Assembly: GCA_910592005.1 (NCBI GenBank)
Contig: CAJVPP010001223.1
Location: 1-21,651, forward strand
Source: Funneliformis mosseae
Lineage: Eukaryota; Glomeromycota; Glomeromycetes; Glomerales; Glomeraceae
DNA length: 21,651 bases
Direction of reading: 5' to 3'
Both the position numbers and the translations under genes were made by a program. Under the pieces are notes generated by a model. The model had not been told where the DNA came from, did not search any database, and saw nothing but the letters and a program-made list of their open reading frames with translations. Each line of letters begins with the position of its first letter. Position 1 is the stretch's first letter. Of the stretch, positions 1-9,662 are shown in pieces.

Positions 1-2440
1 CTTAACCTTATCCCTATCTATAGCGAATTTACCTTTGCAGATCTAACACTTGTCTGCTTCCTCAAACTTTCTTTTATCCTCATCTGTGATAATTCACTCG
101 TGCTTAATAGCTAAGACTCTATTGATTTCTACCAACTTCTGATCAATCTGTCGAACGAATTCTTGAGTGGCATTTTCTCCACGATATAGAAAGGGTCCCC
201 ATGTCTCTCTTGAATCAATCCAATGAACTTTATAGCAGAAACTATTAGCCTTTTGCTCCATAAGTTTACGCATGTTACCTCCATAAGTCTCAGTGCATTT
301 CTTATTATCGGCCTCGAAGTCTGCTATAATAACACATGAAGCATTGATCATTCTTTCATAATTCTTAAATTCCTCAAAATCATTAATATTCTTTATAGGT
401 AATGTGACTAATTGAAAAGCTTCGCCTAATTCTGAACATAAACTTAGATGATATTTTAAAGCATTTTTTGAAGGCCAACTTCTAAAGCATCCATCGCATA
501 GATGTTTTTCATCATGATGAGCTGTATCATTGGAAATTAATCCATTCTTATTTTTAATCTAGAGAAAGTGATTTTTTTGCCTATACTTATCGTCTTTGGA
601 TTTAGTAATATCTGTAAGAGCCATAAGATAGATAACATGTTGTCTTTTAAAGTTCTTGCTGGCAATTACAGGTTTGGGTCATGCTGTTTTCTCATTCCAT
701 TCCCAAACATTAATGGAGATATCAGGATTCATCTCCTCTATCTTATTAAATATTCGTGGGCAGATAGGTGTGGGCATTGGAATACCATCTAGCTTGGTTT
801 TTTTCAAATATTTTTGAAAACTTTTTACTCAGTATATATGTCTACCAAGATGATCTGTTTTTCTATCCTGATATGCGAAATAGCAACCTAATGCTCCCAA
901 AGACAATTATCTGTTGGATTGCCTATAGCTGGATCGATAATATCTGAATTATCTGGATTGATAGTACATTTTTTATTGGCGAGCTTTTTGGGAGTAGGGA
1001 TGTATGATCCTTCATGAGCACGACAAAGAGAATAAGATTCAATCAATATCATCTCAATTCTAAGGAGGATCTTGTCAGATTCTTCTTTTAGATAGGATTT
1101 GATCTTTTTATCAATTTTTACCCCAGTAAGAGTTATGTGCTCATCTATATATTCCTCAGAAAGGATTTTACGCTGTAAGCCTCTATGATATGGATGGTGA
1201 TAACTGATTTCATAGTTTATTGGGTTTTCAATATCACCAGAACCTTTATAAGTATATTTTGCATATGTAGCATGTACGACCAGTACTGATTTTATTTGAT
1301 CTTTTCTGCGAAGCTCTTCTTGGAGAACGCTTGTAATTGCCTCACATGATGAAACCATAAGTTGTGACATGTATGGAGCATCTGCATATTCTCTTAAATT
1401 ATCCTGCTTTTTATTGAAAGCATATGCAGAATTTTTACATGAAAAAACGGTTCCCTCCCATACTGTCATATTTTTTAGTAATCTATGTTATCTGTCAGGA
1501 TCACGTTGCCTTTCTAAGAATACTATATCCCCTTCAGGAGGCTCAACCTCTATTTCATTATCACCCTTTTTATAAATTGATCTAAAATATTTTCCAGAAG
1601 CATATTTCTTTTCTAGTTCGTATTCTTGTCTTCTAGCAGGTAGAAGGTTCTCTATACACTCCTACCTATTCTTTTCTTCTTTTTCTTTTATCTTATCTAT
1701 TGTTAAAAGCCTAGCTTCATCAGGATTATATTGTTCCTGATCCCATTTTTTAGCCTCTTCATTAGTAATAAATTTCCTACTACTTGGGTCTGCAAATACT
1801 GTTTTAAATTGCTTTGTATTTATATGAGGTGGGGGTTTCCATTGCTTTTCTTCTCTATGTGCTTGGGTAGCTAGACCAGAACCCACTTCTGGATCATTCC
1901 TCAGTGTGACCTCATTATATTTCTCTAACTCTTTTAAAGTTGGTAAGCGAACTGTATCTGGATCATGTTGTTCAAGATCATGATAAAGAGTTTTACATTC
2001 GTGTAAATTTTCTGGTATATCATGGTCTCCTAAATCGAGTTCTTTCTACTTTTGAACCAATCTTTTTCCCCATGTTTTATAATGCTCCACAGGCTTTTGA
2101 GCATTTTGGTTAATCCAGTTCTTTGTCTTCTCTTCTGTGATGTAGTCTTGTCCTTTTTTATATGCTTAGGTAGCTGGATCAGGATCCGCTTCTGAATCGT
2201 GAATATTTTTATTGATCATATTCACTAGAGGGTTAACAGGCTTTGGATCAGTTCCTTGGTCTATGATCTACGAGACAGTAGCTTGCTTGGGTGTGGATTG
2301 ATTAATTTTAGATATAATTTTTTGACGACATTAGAATTGTCTTTCTTGATAGTGTCTAAGTTTCTATAACTTGGGAAAGTTTTTACCGCATCTATCACAA
2401 ATATGAACAACTATTATAGTATTGCAACTGCTATATAACA
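1..2440 (-). pseudogene. Decayed Polinton/Maverick-type protein-primed family B DNA polymerase, N-terminal part
   Basis: Reading the minus strand from about 2440 down gives nearly continuous protein-like sequence in one frame to about 900 and in a second frame from there to position 1. It starts with a CDRCGK zinc-finger-like motif near 2390, followed by two degenerate copies of a TQA...FIT.EE..K.W segment (about 2170-1750). A second finger, CDGCFRSW...H...C, lies near 505-450. The segment IIADFEAD near 330-307 matches the Exo I (D-x-E) motif of family B polymerases, and a CxxC pair follows near 50-35. This order (finger, Exo I, CxxC) is what I know from Polinton-type polymerases; the polymerase palm would lie beyond the left edge. 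In-frame stops are at 2366, 2333, 2270, 2168, 2048, 1664, 1490, then 831, 681, 561, 96 and 45. A 1-base frameshift sits near 898-900. The longest open pieces are 888-1469, 1662-1886 and 94-351. No convincing start codon is visible. A linear-plasmid polymerase is the main alternative. Confidence 0.7.
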
Positions 2441-2557
2441 CTTATAAAATTTCTTTCTTTAATTAATTAATTTTATATACCTTGTAGGTTTTATGTCTCC
2501 AAATACTATCAGAGGTTACGCTTTAGGGCTCTTCAGAATGTTAACTAAGTTATTAAA

Positions 2558-2848
2558 ATTTTAGTACCTGCCTGGAATTTTGGTATTCTTAAACCTTATA
2601 TGCCCAGATATTTTGGTATCTCAAAGGTGAGACTTATTTTTTTCGTATAACTTTTTGACCCTAGTATTTTCTAAAAGAATTAGCTCTAGAATAATTTCTT
2701 GCATATCAAGAAATCAATTGTATACTAGAATAGGTTCAATGACCCTTTTGATTTACTTCCTATCATTCAACATTTTGGTATCCTACCCGTAAATTTTGGT
2801 ACCCCATACAAAATTTTGGTACCCTTTCTTTGGTCATAGTACCAAAAT
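2558..2848. repeat. Interspersed 9-mer ATTTTGGTA, five direct copies, one inverted
   Basis: Exact ATTTTGGTA occurs at 2577-2585, 2610-2618, 2772-2780, 2793-2801 and 2813-2821, and in reverse complement at 2840-2848. A variant ATTTTAGTA is at 2558-2566. The last three direct copies are about 20 bp apart and extend toward AAATTTTGGTACCC. Spacing is irregular, so this is not a simple tandem repeat. It lies between the two transposon relics and may be a subterminal repeat array of a decayed DNA element, which is inference. Confidence 0.6.
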
Positions 2849-2937
2849 TTAACTCTTTGATTACGATAAAGAATCTGTTTTAGAATTAATTTTAGGATAT
2901 CTCAAAAATTAGTATGCATTTTAGGCATGTCAAGGTC

Positions 2938-2984
2938 GTAGTCTCGAATATTTCGTCATTTCGTTTCTCAATATTCGAGTCTAC
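2938..2984. repeat. Inverted repeat, 15-bp arms
   Basis: Positions 2938-2952 and 2970-2984 are reverse complements at 14 of 15 positions, with CTCGAATATT as the perfect inner 10 bp of each arm and a 17-nt loop. It could form a stem-loop or be part of a decayed element end. No coding sequence overlaps it. Confidence 0.6.
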
Positions 2985-3223
2985 TCCCAAAGGCAAGCAG
3001 TATAGCATAAATATTAGTATACATATAAGGTTTGCAAAGTCTCCACGAGCTTAGCTTCGAACCTTTGGTTCTTGCCAGTCTCATCTCGTCTTAAAGGCAA
3101 ATATAATGGTATATTTTTTTGATATCTTTGATGGGTTTAAAATCACGCTAAAAAAGTTATATCAATTTAGTTGATTTTAGATTTCAAAGCTCAAATTTTA
3201 TAGTAAGGAATATGATAACGAAA

Positions 3224-3421
3224 TTAAGCGCCAGCATAAATTTTAAATCTGAATTCTATATTATAGATTCGTATTGCTAGAAGGGTTTCTGGCCTATGAT
3301 TGGGATCTTTTTGGATATCTTTTTTTTTTGACCTCAGGACTCCCAAATTTGCCCTACTACCTTTCTCCTGTTTATCAAAGAAATCATCAAAAACTATGCG
3401 GTTAATTGATGATGAAGACAT
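3224..3421 (-). CDS. Small hypothetical ORF, 65 aa, not recognised
   Basis: An ATG-initiated ORF encodes a polar, basic peptide starting MSSSSINRIVF and ending KIYAGA. A run of lysines at residues 32-34 is encoded by an A-tract. No domain, signal peptide or membrane segment is visible. It lies between two transposon relics, has no clear TATA element close upstream, and its length is near what chance gives in this kind of DNA. It could be a first exon, a transposon fragment or noise. Confidence 0.2.
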   Translation of the reverse strand: MSSSSINRIVFDDFFDKQEKGSRANLGVLRSKKKDIQKDPNHRPETLLAIRIYNIEFRFKIYAGA

Positions 3422-3605
3422 TACTAATAAGTATAAAACTTGGATTTGATCATAAGGTGGTAGTGTTACTCTAAAACTTTTAAAAATTTTATTAAAAATA
3501 CTCTTTTTGTTAAAACCAGTATTACAAAAAAAAATCTATTTTATCTATGATGGCTATCTGATAGCTTAATATTCTTGAATTTTTTATCAGTAATATTGCC
3601 AAGGC

Positions 3606-4345
3606 ATATATTATGATAGATATGAGCATGAAAATGTAATAACTTACTGAAAAGAATTTCTTAAGACAATTTCTCATTATGAAACCTTTATGGTAAAATA
3701 TGTTGGAAATAATATAAAATGTGTTCCTCCTGAATTAAAAGATGGTAAAAAAGAACACCTTTTAGTCATTCATGATGAGTGTATTTTTTATGCTAATAAT
3801 GGCAAAAGAAAAATTTAGGCTCTAAATGGTAAACTACCATTACGAAAATAGGGCAATATAAGGTCTATTATAGTTAGTAAATTTCTTTTTAAAGCTTGTG
3901 GACGTTTTGTTTAAGTCAAAAAGATATAATAAAGCATCCAACTATACTAAATACTATGCAAGACATATTATATCGTTACAATCTGATTTCTTGCACAGAA
4001 ATGTGCACTTCAAAAAACAATAAAAGAAGCTGATCATGTATTCATTTTTTATCCTAAATTCCATTGTGAATTAAATTTTATTAAACAATATTGGGGAAAA
4101 GCAAAGCGTTATACTTGAAAAATTGAAATTATTCTTAGTTGGGATTACAACAAATAGTTCCTATAAGTTTAGAATCAGTAAATCTTATTACAATTCGAAA
4201 ATTTGCTCAATATGCTTGGCATTATATGGATGTATATAGAAAAGGAATATCAGGTAAATTGGCTGAATATGCAGTAAAAAAATATAAAGGTTATAGACGA
4301 ATTTCTGATCATGTAATTGAAGAATTAATTAAAATTACTTCATAA
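3606..4345 (+). pseudogene. Broken DDE transposase (IS630/Tc1/mariner-like fungal family)
   Basis: From 3606 one frame reads YYDRYEHENV..., ETFMVKYVG and HDECIFYANNGKR, which I recognise as the first-aspartate region of a fungal DDE transposase family. After RSIIVSKFLFKACGRF (to about 3912) there are about 75 bases without family similarity. The same frame resumes at 3987 with FLAQKCALQKT, FYPKFHCELNFI and KQYWGKAKRYT. A one-base shift between about 4115 and 4139 leads to the C-terminal piece ending at 4345 (ESVNLITIRKFA, YRKGISGKLAEYAVKKYKG). In-frame stops include those near 3651, 3819, 3849 and 3912. The middle of the protein, which should carry the second aspartate, appears deleted. The acidic residue expected after NFI is lysine here. 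With stops, a frameshift, an internal gap and a catalytic change, it cannot make an active enzyme. Confidence 0.75.
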
Positions 4346-5342
4346 ATTTCAAGGTTCAATATATAAAATATATAAAAAATATATAAATATTATTATTACA
4401 TGTCTTGAATTTTATTGGTTAAATATTATGTAATTGATTACGAAATAGCTTAAAAAATTTCAGAATATTTTTGAGTATAAATGAAATGTACCATAGATCA
4501 TCCTTTTTCAGAGTTGATCTTTTGTTGCTTAATAATAGGATCTGCAATCAAAAAGATCAGGTTATATTATGTCTCTTGGATTTTGGTAACAGCTTTTTAA
4601 AGTATCATAATAGATGATGAATTTTCTATTTTTTAAAAGATAATTGGTCCTTGAAATCCATTAAAGTGTATGAAAAGTGAGTTAATAAAGTGCATTTTTC
4701 AGCTATTGATTTTCCTTTATATCTGAGAAATCATCAGAGCGATGATCACATTTGTGTAACTTGTATACGTCTAAAATAATAATTGAAATGATTACAGATC
4801 ATATGATTAAGTTCTGGGTTCTTTAATGGTGTGTAAAACAATTTAATTCAAATTAGGTATTTTTATATTTTAAAGGCCCATTTAATTTAATTTTATTTTT
4901 ATTTTTTATTTTTCAAATATGATCTCATTAAATTTTCGCTTAAAAAAAATCTTTTTATTATAATCATAAATAACGTAAATATAAATAGAAAAAACGAAAT
5001 TAACGAAGACAAAAAACTATAATATAAAATCAACAATTGGAATTTCAAAATAATTTTTTTTTTTTGCATACAAAGAAGTTCTTAAGAATGGCGTCTTATC
5101 ATAATTATTTGAAGTGCTTAAATTTGGTGGATGTTTGCATAGGTGTTTGTTTGTATTCGATAAAGAAAACTGCGAGTATAAGTATAATACGAAGGTAGCG
5201 AAATAATAAGATAAAATTTCGAATAATAATAATCAGATCCGCGTTTTGGATCAAAAATGAAAACGATGAAAACGATAAAAAAATTCAGATTTTTGCCTAA
5301 ATAATCGGATTTTAGATTTTGTTCATTTTCTATTATTAAAAA
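4346..5342. other. AT-rich intergenic region
   Basis: This is the 3' flank of the transposase relic and of HMG gene A, which is transcribed toward it. It contains A/T homopolymers and no ORF, RNA gene or repeat that I can support. A T-tract at 5048-5063 is the only notable low-complexity feature. Confidence 0.5.
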
Positions 5343-6026
5343 TTAAATATTAAATAATATAGGAACGATAAAAATATTAGGTTGAGAATTATTAGGAAAA
5401 TCAAAGAGTGTCCATTGATTATCATCAATTAAGCTGATAGGATGATCATAGGTTGTGCTTTGAAAATTGTCTAGGCTGAGAGAATTATCGATAAAATAAT
5501 TATCATATGATCCAGTGGGTTCATTGCAAAATTCAGAATAATTGATTTCATTAAAGTAATCATGTGACATTTGGCTCTCTAAACGAAGATTATTAGTGAA
5601 ATTTTCACAATTAATAACTTCATTACATGATCCATCATCAATATAATCAATATCAGTTGGAGGATTATGGTCCGTTGCAGCGGGAACAAATTCAACTGTT
5701 TTTTGCGATTTTTGGTCTCGTTTTATTTGATATCTTCGTTGGTAATTCATTTTCTCTCTTTCCGATAGTTTATTCCAACTAATTGATACCTCCTTGCTGA
5801 ATTCGGTCATCGTCATATTTGTTTTTCTAGTCTTCAACTTTTCTTTACGATAAATCATGAACGGATTCATTTCTTTCTTTTTCTTTATTTTTCCCTCGTC
5901 TGACTTCTTAGGCAATCCGTTTGAAATTTCCGACTTTGTTGATGATGTCTGTTTTGCTTTTTTCGTCACAGACTTTTCGTTATGTTCATAATGTATCACT
6001 ACCAATTCTTTACTCGATTCACTCAT
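5343..6026 (-). CDS. HMG-box protein A, 227 aa
   Basis: Single-exon gene predicted to encode a nuclear DNA-binding protein with one HMG box. The box covers about residues 52-107: NPFMIYRKEKL begins helix 1, then TEFSKEVSISWNKLSEREK with the conserved tryptophan (W84), then MNYQRRYQIKRD. A lysine-rich stretch just before it (residues 47-51 and nearby) could be a nuclear localisation signal. The tail (112-227) is acidic and rich in Asn, Asp, Tyr and Ser, with no fold I recognise. Its closest relative in this window is A' at 20695-21150: about 24 of 57 box positions are identical, both have an NMxMTxxS segment and YQIKRD, and both have P(T/A)DIDY after the box. The start is the first ATG of the frame, 145 bp below a TATA element. 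It is divergent from gene B. The class resembles fungal MATA-HMG; the target and role are unknown. Confidence 0.9.
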   Translation of the reverse strand: MSESSKELVVIHYEHNEKSVTKKAKQTSSTKSEISNGLPKKSDEGKIKKKKEMNPFMIYRKEKLKTRKTNMTMTEFSKEVSISWNKLSEREKMNYQRRYQIKRDQKSQKTVEFVPAATDHNPPTDIDYIDDGSCNEVINCENFTNNLRLESQMSHDYFNEINYSEFCNEPTGSYDNYFIDNSLSLDNFQSTTYDHPISLIDDNQWTLFDFPNNSQPNIFIVPILFNI

Positions 6027-6162
6027 TCTGTCTAAAAATGAGGGGAAAGGTTATTCTTTTATTATAAAAAAAAAAAAATGATATAGAGCTTTTTGAATCG
6101 TTAAAATTTAAAAGAATCAGAGAAAAAAAATTTTTCTGAATAAGCAAGAGAAAAAAGAGATG

Positions 6163-6171
6163 CCTTTTATA
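6163..6171 (-). promoter_or_regulatory. TATA box of HMG gene A
   Basis: The minus strand reads TATAAAAGG here, a near-canonical TATA box about 145 bp before the ATG at 6026. A second weaker TATAAATT lies a few bases further upstream. A 13-base T-tract in coding sense (6066-6078) lies between the TATA box and the start codon. Confidence 0.55.
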
Positions 6172-6768
6172 ACAAAATAATTTATAGAGTCCCGATGAAA
6201 AGTCATCAGAACATTATAGTATTCAATACAAATACACCCGATCAAAATTTTAGCCAATGTTGAGGGATCCAATTTCCTATTTGTCCTTCGAATATATAAT
6301 GATTACTATATTAGGATAAAATATCTAATGAATTTACTTCAAACCAGTCTTCGGAAAATTAATTTCTTTTGGTAGGGAATGATGATGACGGGCATTCCCT
6401 TCATTGAATAAGCTTCAAGGATTCACCGATCGTAAACATAAACAATGAGAAAATTTAATACGCCACTATTTTGGATCATTTGGAGCTTGCTTAGCCATTT
6501 AGCCTGACCAATTAAGTTCCGGATTTAGAAATCATAATTATTCCCATTTTGATTGACGATTCAATTCAAAATGTCATGATGTGTGGTACAAAACGAAAAT
6601 CGACTTACGTGATAAGTCAATTCGAATCATATTATTTCATGTGATGAGATGATCTCTTTCAAAAAAAATTATTTAAATTATTTGACATTACAAATATGAT
6701 TGTGGTTTGCATATTGAAACACGGGAATTTAGAGCTCGGGATCAAAATGGGTGGGGTAAATAATATAC

Positions 6769-6802
6769 AATAAATGTTTTAAAAAAAAAAAAAAAAAAAA
6801 AA
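6769..6802 (+). repeat. AATAAA plus A22 tract, possible retroposed poly(A) tail
   Basis: AATAAA at 6769-6774 is followed 6 nt later by 22 consecutive A at 6781-6802. This is the arrangement left by a reverse-transcribed, polyadenylated transcript. No parent gene or target-site duplication is visible, and long A-tracts are common throughout this window. Confidence 0.25.
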
Positions 6803-7511
6803 TAAGAGATGTCATTTAATGCAATGCACAGCCACCTATTGCAATTTGTTGGGACGCAAAGCATTTCATCAAATCTGCGTAACTTCAAAAAGGTCATTGT
6901 TTTCTTGACTTTCTATTTTTCTCCTCTTGACAATGAGGGGGGGAAACAATTCCGGGTCATTTGGTTGCATCTGTGTAATCATCATTCCTAAAAAGTGTGA
7001 TAATAATAATAGTGATCATCTTAATTTCAGCCATCGAAATTTTTTTTAGCCTTTTTTCTACCCGATTTTTTATTTATCGAAATGAACTTGAATAAAATAT
7101 GTCGAGGAATAAAAAAATTTTCTTAGTGAAAATTTTTAAGTGCTATTCGCTTGTTATAAAATCATGTCATGTTTACGTTTGACGATCATGGAAAGATGGA
7201 AATGTCAACGTTTCGGACGAGTGAAGAAAGGACATGCCGTGTAATTTTAATTCAGAACTTCTAAAAGGAATGGCACTTTAAGTTTAACTAACTAAAAAAA
7301 AAATGTGATCCCAATAGATTTGCATAAACAGATGGATGGTGAGAAGTTCCCCATGGAATGGAGCTCGGAAATTCTGTTTCTCATTTATTGTATTTTACCT
7401 TGATTTAATTGATTTTTTTCCGGTGGACGGTAGTTTTTATTTTCCTATATTCAAGGAATGAAAAACTTCCCAATGTTCATTTTAATAATGAGATTTGTCT
7501 TTGAAGAGATT

Positions 7512-7539
7512 AAAAAAAAAAAAAAAAAAATTATAAATA
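7512..7539 (+). promoter_or_regulatory. Poly(dA) tract and TATA box of HMG gene B
   Basis: Nineteen A (7512-7530) are followed directly by TATAAATA (7532-7539), 73 bp before the ATG of gene B. Poly(dA:dT) next to a TATA box is a known nucleosome-excluding promoter design in fungi; use here is inferred. Confidence 0.6.
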
Positions 7540-7604
7540 CGAGGATTTCTGATCACTTTTCGTTATCATCAAAATTATTTATACCCTTTTGTTAATAATA
7601 AACC

Positions 7605-8930
7605 ATGCCCAAAACAAAATCAAAATCCTCAATTTATGATGCTACTAAAAAAAAAAAAGCTGCAAATGCATATTTTCAATACAGAAATTCAACAATAGAC
7701 CCCGAGAATAAAAGTCAGATGAGAGATCATTCACGGGACAGCGCATCAGGATGGAAAAATCAAGATGATTCGCAAAGAATACCATTCTTTCAAGCTGCGG
7801 CCAAAGATGCGGTTGAGAAAGAAGTGGCTTCAGGCGGTAACGGCTTTACACAAAAATCCTTCGAGCAGTGTGGTAAATTTGCATTTGTAAACGAAACCCC
7901 GATCAGAAAAGAAATCATTCCTCCTTTGGCTAAACAAGAGGTACAAAAAGTTCACAAAAGGGTTTTAATTAATAACCGTAGATCGGATGTTGATGATCAT
8001 ATCGTGATTAAAAAGGCTAAAGTAACGGATCCAATTGAGAACTGCGGGATAGTTCTCGGAAACACACTCACCACTCGGGTTCAACAGCAATCCGATGTCG
8101 ACGAACCAAGCGTTGTTAAAAAAGTTGCCGATGTTCAAAATGTTTTATGTGAGGTCTCACAAAAAGACAAAAATTATGAGTACTTTGAGAAAGAAGCAAC
8201 TTCCAGTGGTGGTAATTTCGCGTTTGAAAAGTCGATAGAAGAAGTAAGGATTTTTCCTTTGGCTCAAGAAGAGGTTTCAAACGATACCAACAGGGTAACT
8301 CAGGTTCAACAGCAATCGGATGTTGATAAACCAATTCTTCAAAAGATTTTAATTGGGATTCCGCAGAAAGGCAAATGTAATGGTGATGATGATGATGATG
8401 ATTCTGTTTCAAGTACTCTGTTTAAAGAATACACAGTTGATTCATATTATATATGTAGAAAACAAAATGATGCAGCTTCATGCAGTAGTGATAATTTCGC
8501 ATTTGAAAAGTCGATAAAAGAAGTAAGAATTTCTCCTCCTTTGGCTCAAGAAGGGGTTTCAAACGATAACAACAGGCTAACTCAGGTTCAACAGCAATCG
8601 GTTGTTGATGAAACAAGCGTTATTAAAAAAGATGTCATTGCTCAAAATATTTTCATTCAACCAACCAAAAGTAGTGATGATGATGATGGCACCATGATAA
8701 ATATTGAAGGTGCTTCTCAAAAAAATTATCCATCAGATGAGGAAGACGATGTGTTTAATAAATATACTCATGCGAAAGATTATATACCTGGAACAGATTT
8801 TACACCCGATATCATAATTGACGGCACATCTCTACCCAATTCGACTCATTCAAGCTTCCATGACAACTGCGGAGATGGTTTAACTGAAACCCTCAACGAC
8901 TGTTTTAATAATAATGATGATCATAAGTAA
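7605..8930 (+). CDS. Divergent HMG-box protein B with internal repeats, 441 aa
   Basis: Single-exon gene. A lysine run (residues 15-18) precedes a divergent HMG box at about 19-72: NAYFQYRN, MRDHSRDSASGW with the conserved tryptophan (W50), then FFQAAAKDA. It aligns with protein B' (18694-19335), which has NAFLYFRN and VEHSRIAGPKW. The rest is a long low-complexity tail with three copies of a unit running from (N/K)FAF to QVQQQS(D/V)VD, at about 91-170, 204-241 and 297-335. The last two are about 93% identical in DNA, so that duplication is young; the first is more diverged and longer. Asp runs occur at 261-266 and 358-361. Near the C-terminus, DVFNKYT...GTDFTP (382-401) matches a motif present twice in B'. 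The box is weaker than in the other five proteins, so DNA binding may be reduced or altered. It is divergent from gene A. Confidence 0.8.
   Translation: MPKTKSKSSIYDATKKKKAANAYFQYRNSTIDPENKSQMRDHSRDSASGWKNQDDSQRIPFFQAAAKDAVEKEVASGGNGFTQKSFEQCGKFAFVNETPIRKEIIPPLAKQEVQKVHKRVLINNRRSDVDDHIVIKKAKVTDPIENCGIVLGNTLTTRVQQQSDVDEPSVVKKVADVQNVLCEVSQKDKNYEYFEKEATSSGGNFAFEKSIEEVRIFPLAQEEVSNDTNRVTQVQQQSDVDKPILQKILIGIPQKGKCNGDDDDDDSVSSTLFKEYTVDSYYICRKQNDAASCSSDNFAFEKSIKEVRISPPLAQEGVSNDNNRLTQVQQQSVVDETSVIKKDVIAQNIFIQPTKSSDDDDGTMINIEGASQKNYPSDEEDDVFNKYTHAKDYIPGTDFTPDIIIDGTSLPNSTHSSFHDNCGDGLTETLNDCFNNNDDHK
8211..8601 (+). repeat. Intragenic duplication inside HMG gene B
   Basis: Segments 8211-8319 and 8490-8601 are near-copies: about 8 substitutions plus one 3-base indel over about 110 bp, with the reading frame kept. 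They encode NFAFEKSI(E/K)EVRI through TQVQQQS. A third, older copy with an insertion starts near 7870 and ends near 8099. A GAT (Asp) repeat lies between copies, around 8381-8402. Confidence 0.8.
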
Positions 8931-9136
8931 AAGTCTTATATTTAGGGAACTTTTTTTTTTATTTGGAAAATTTGAACCAATTATTTTCCAAAAAAAAATT
9001 AAAATATTTTAATTGAGATATATATATATTATACTCGTCCTTGCTGTTGGAATTAAAGAAGGAAACATATCATTTAAATATAATAAGATATAAGATTGTG
9101 TGTATATGTAAAGTTATGAAAAATTGTCATTTATTT

Positions 9137-9208
9137 ATTTTATGTATTTTATGTATTTTATTTATTTTATTTATTTTATGTATTTTATGTATTTTATGTA
9201 TTTTATGT
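9137..9208. repeat. 9-bp minisatellite, 8 units
   Basis: Eight head-to-tail units of ATTTTATGT run from 9137 to 9208. Units 3 and 4 read ATTTTATTT and the rest are exact. It lies about 200 bp downstream of the stop of HMG gene B, probably in or just beyond its 3' untranslated region. The frame open across it is a by-product of the 9-bp period. Confidence 0.85.
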
Positions 9209-9662
9209 AGTATTTTGTATTCTGTTTGATTTTGGTATATTTGTTTTATTTCATTTGTATGATATGATTTATATTGATTTATATGTATTTTTTAAAAAAA
9301 AAGAAAAAAAAAAAATTCGAAAAAATTTATGATACTCCCGAAATAATTATCAGAGCATGATTTTTTGTTTATTTCCGCTTATAGACGAACTAACCATTTT
9401 AAGATTCCATTGTTTAAATTGAACCATATTATTACATAAATGAAGAAGAGAGAAAAAAAAAACCCCAACCAGCTTCGTCCAAATCCAAAAAAATTACTAC
9501 ACGGAAAAACAAAGAGCCTCAAGTATTAAGAATAACAATATCAATTCTTTTTTTTTTTTTTGTTAGTAATTGTATTTCTGTGTTATTACGTGTAACTACC
9601 GTATTAGAAATGCTTTAACCTTTTACATATAAGAAACTTGAGCCATATTTTAAGAGTAACCG

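Larger units (their letters stand above)
2441..3605. other. Repeat-rich gap between two transposon relics
   Basis: Apart from the 9-mer array, the inverted repeat and the weak small ORF at 3224-3421, I see no gene here. The stretch 2930-3110 is richer in G+C than its surroundings and contains GGTTCGAAGCT on the minus strand (3053-3063), but no tRNA fold could be drawn around it. The region is probably transposon debris. Confidence 0.5.
6027..7604. other. Divergent A/B intergenic region
   Basis: A spacer of 1578 bp separates the start codons of HMG genes A (-) and B (+), so it must hold both promoters. It contains an inverted repeat AGGGAATG/CATTCCCT at 6374-6381 and 6393-6400 with an 11-nt loop, an AATAAA followed by 22 A at 6769-6802, and several mixed-composition patches. 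No convincing ORF is present; the 60-codon frame at 6809-6991 has no recognisable content. Confidence 0.55.

Noticed and set aside
568..1575. Plus-strand frames 568-792 and 1369-1575
   Set aside because: They lie antisense to the polymerase relic, whose reading frame clearly carries the protein signal.
1..2440. Reassigned genetic code (TAA/TAG as Gln) in the polymerase-like gene
   Set aside because: The N-terminal half fits it well, but the second half has three TGA stops, TAG codons at likely Trp positions and a frameshift. Decay explains all of these.
3053..3063. tRNA-like B box GGTTCGAAGCT on the minus strand
   Set aside because: No A box at the right distance and no cloverleaf could be drawn; one motif is not enough.
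8116..8616. Two minus-strand frames (8116-8412 and 8422-8616), one starting with a His run
   Set aside because: They are antisense to HMG gene B; the His run is the reverse of its GAT (Asp) repeat, and their similarity to each other comes from the internal duplication.
9041..9229. Small hydrophobic ORF ending in repeated Leu-Cys-Ile
   Set aside because: The pattern is the 9-bp minisatellite read as codons, not a membrane protein.
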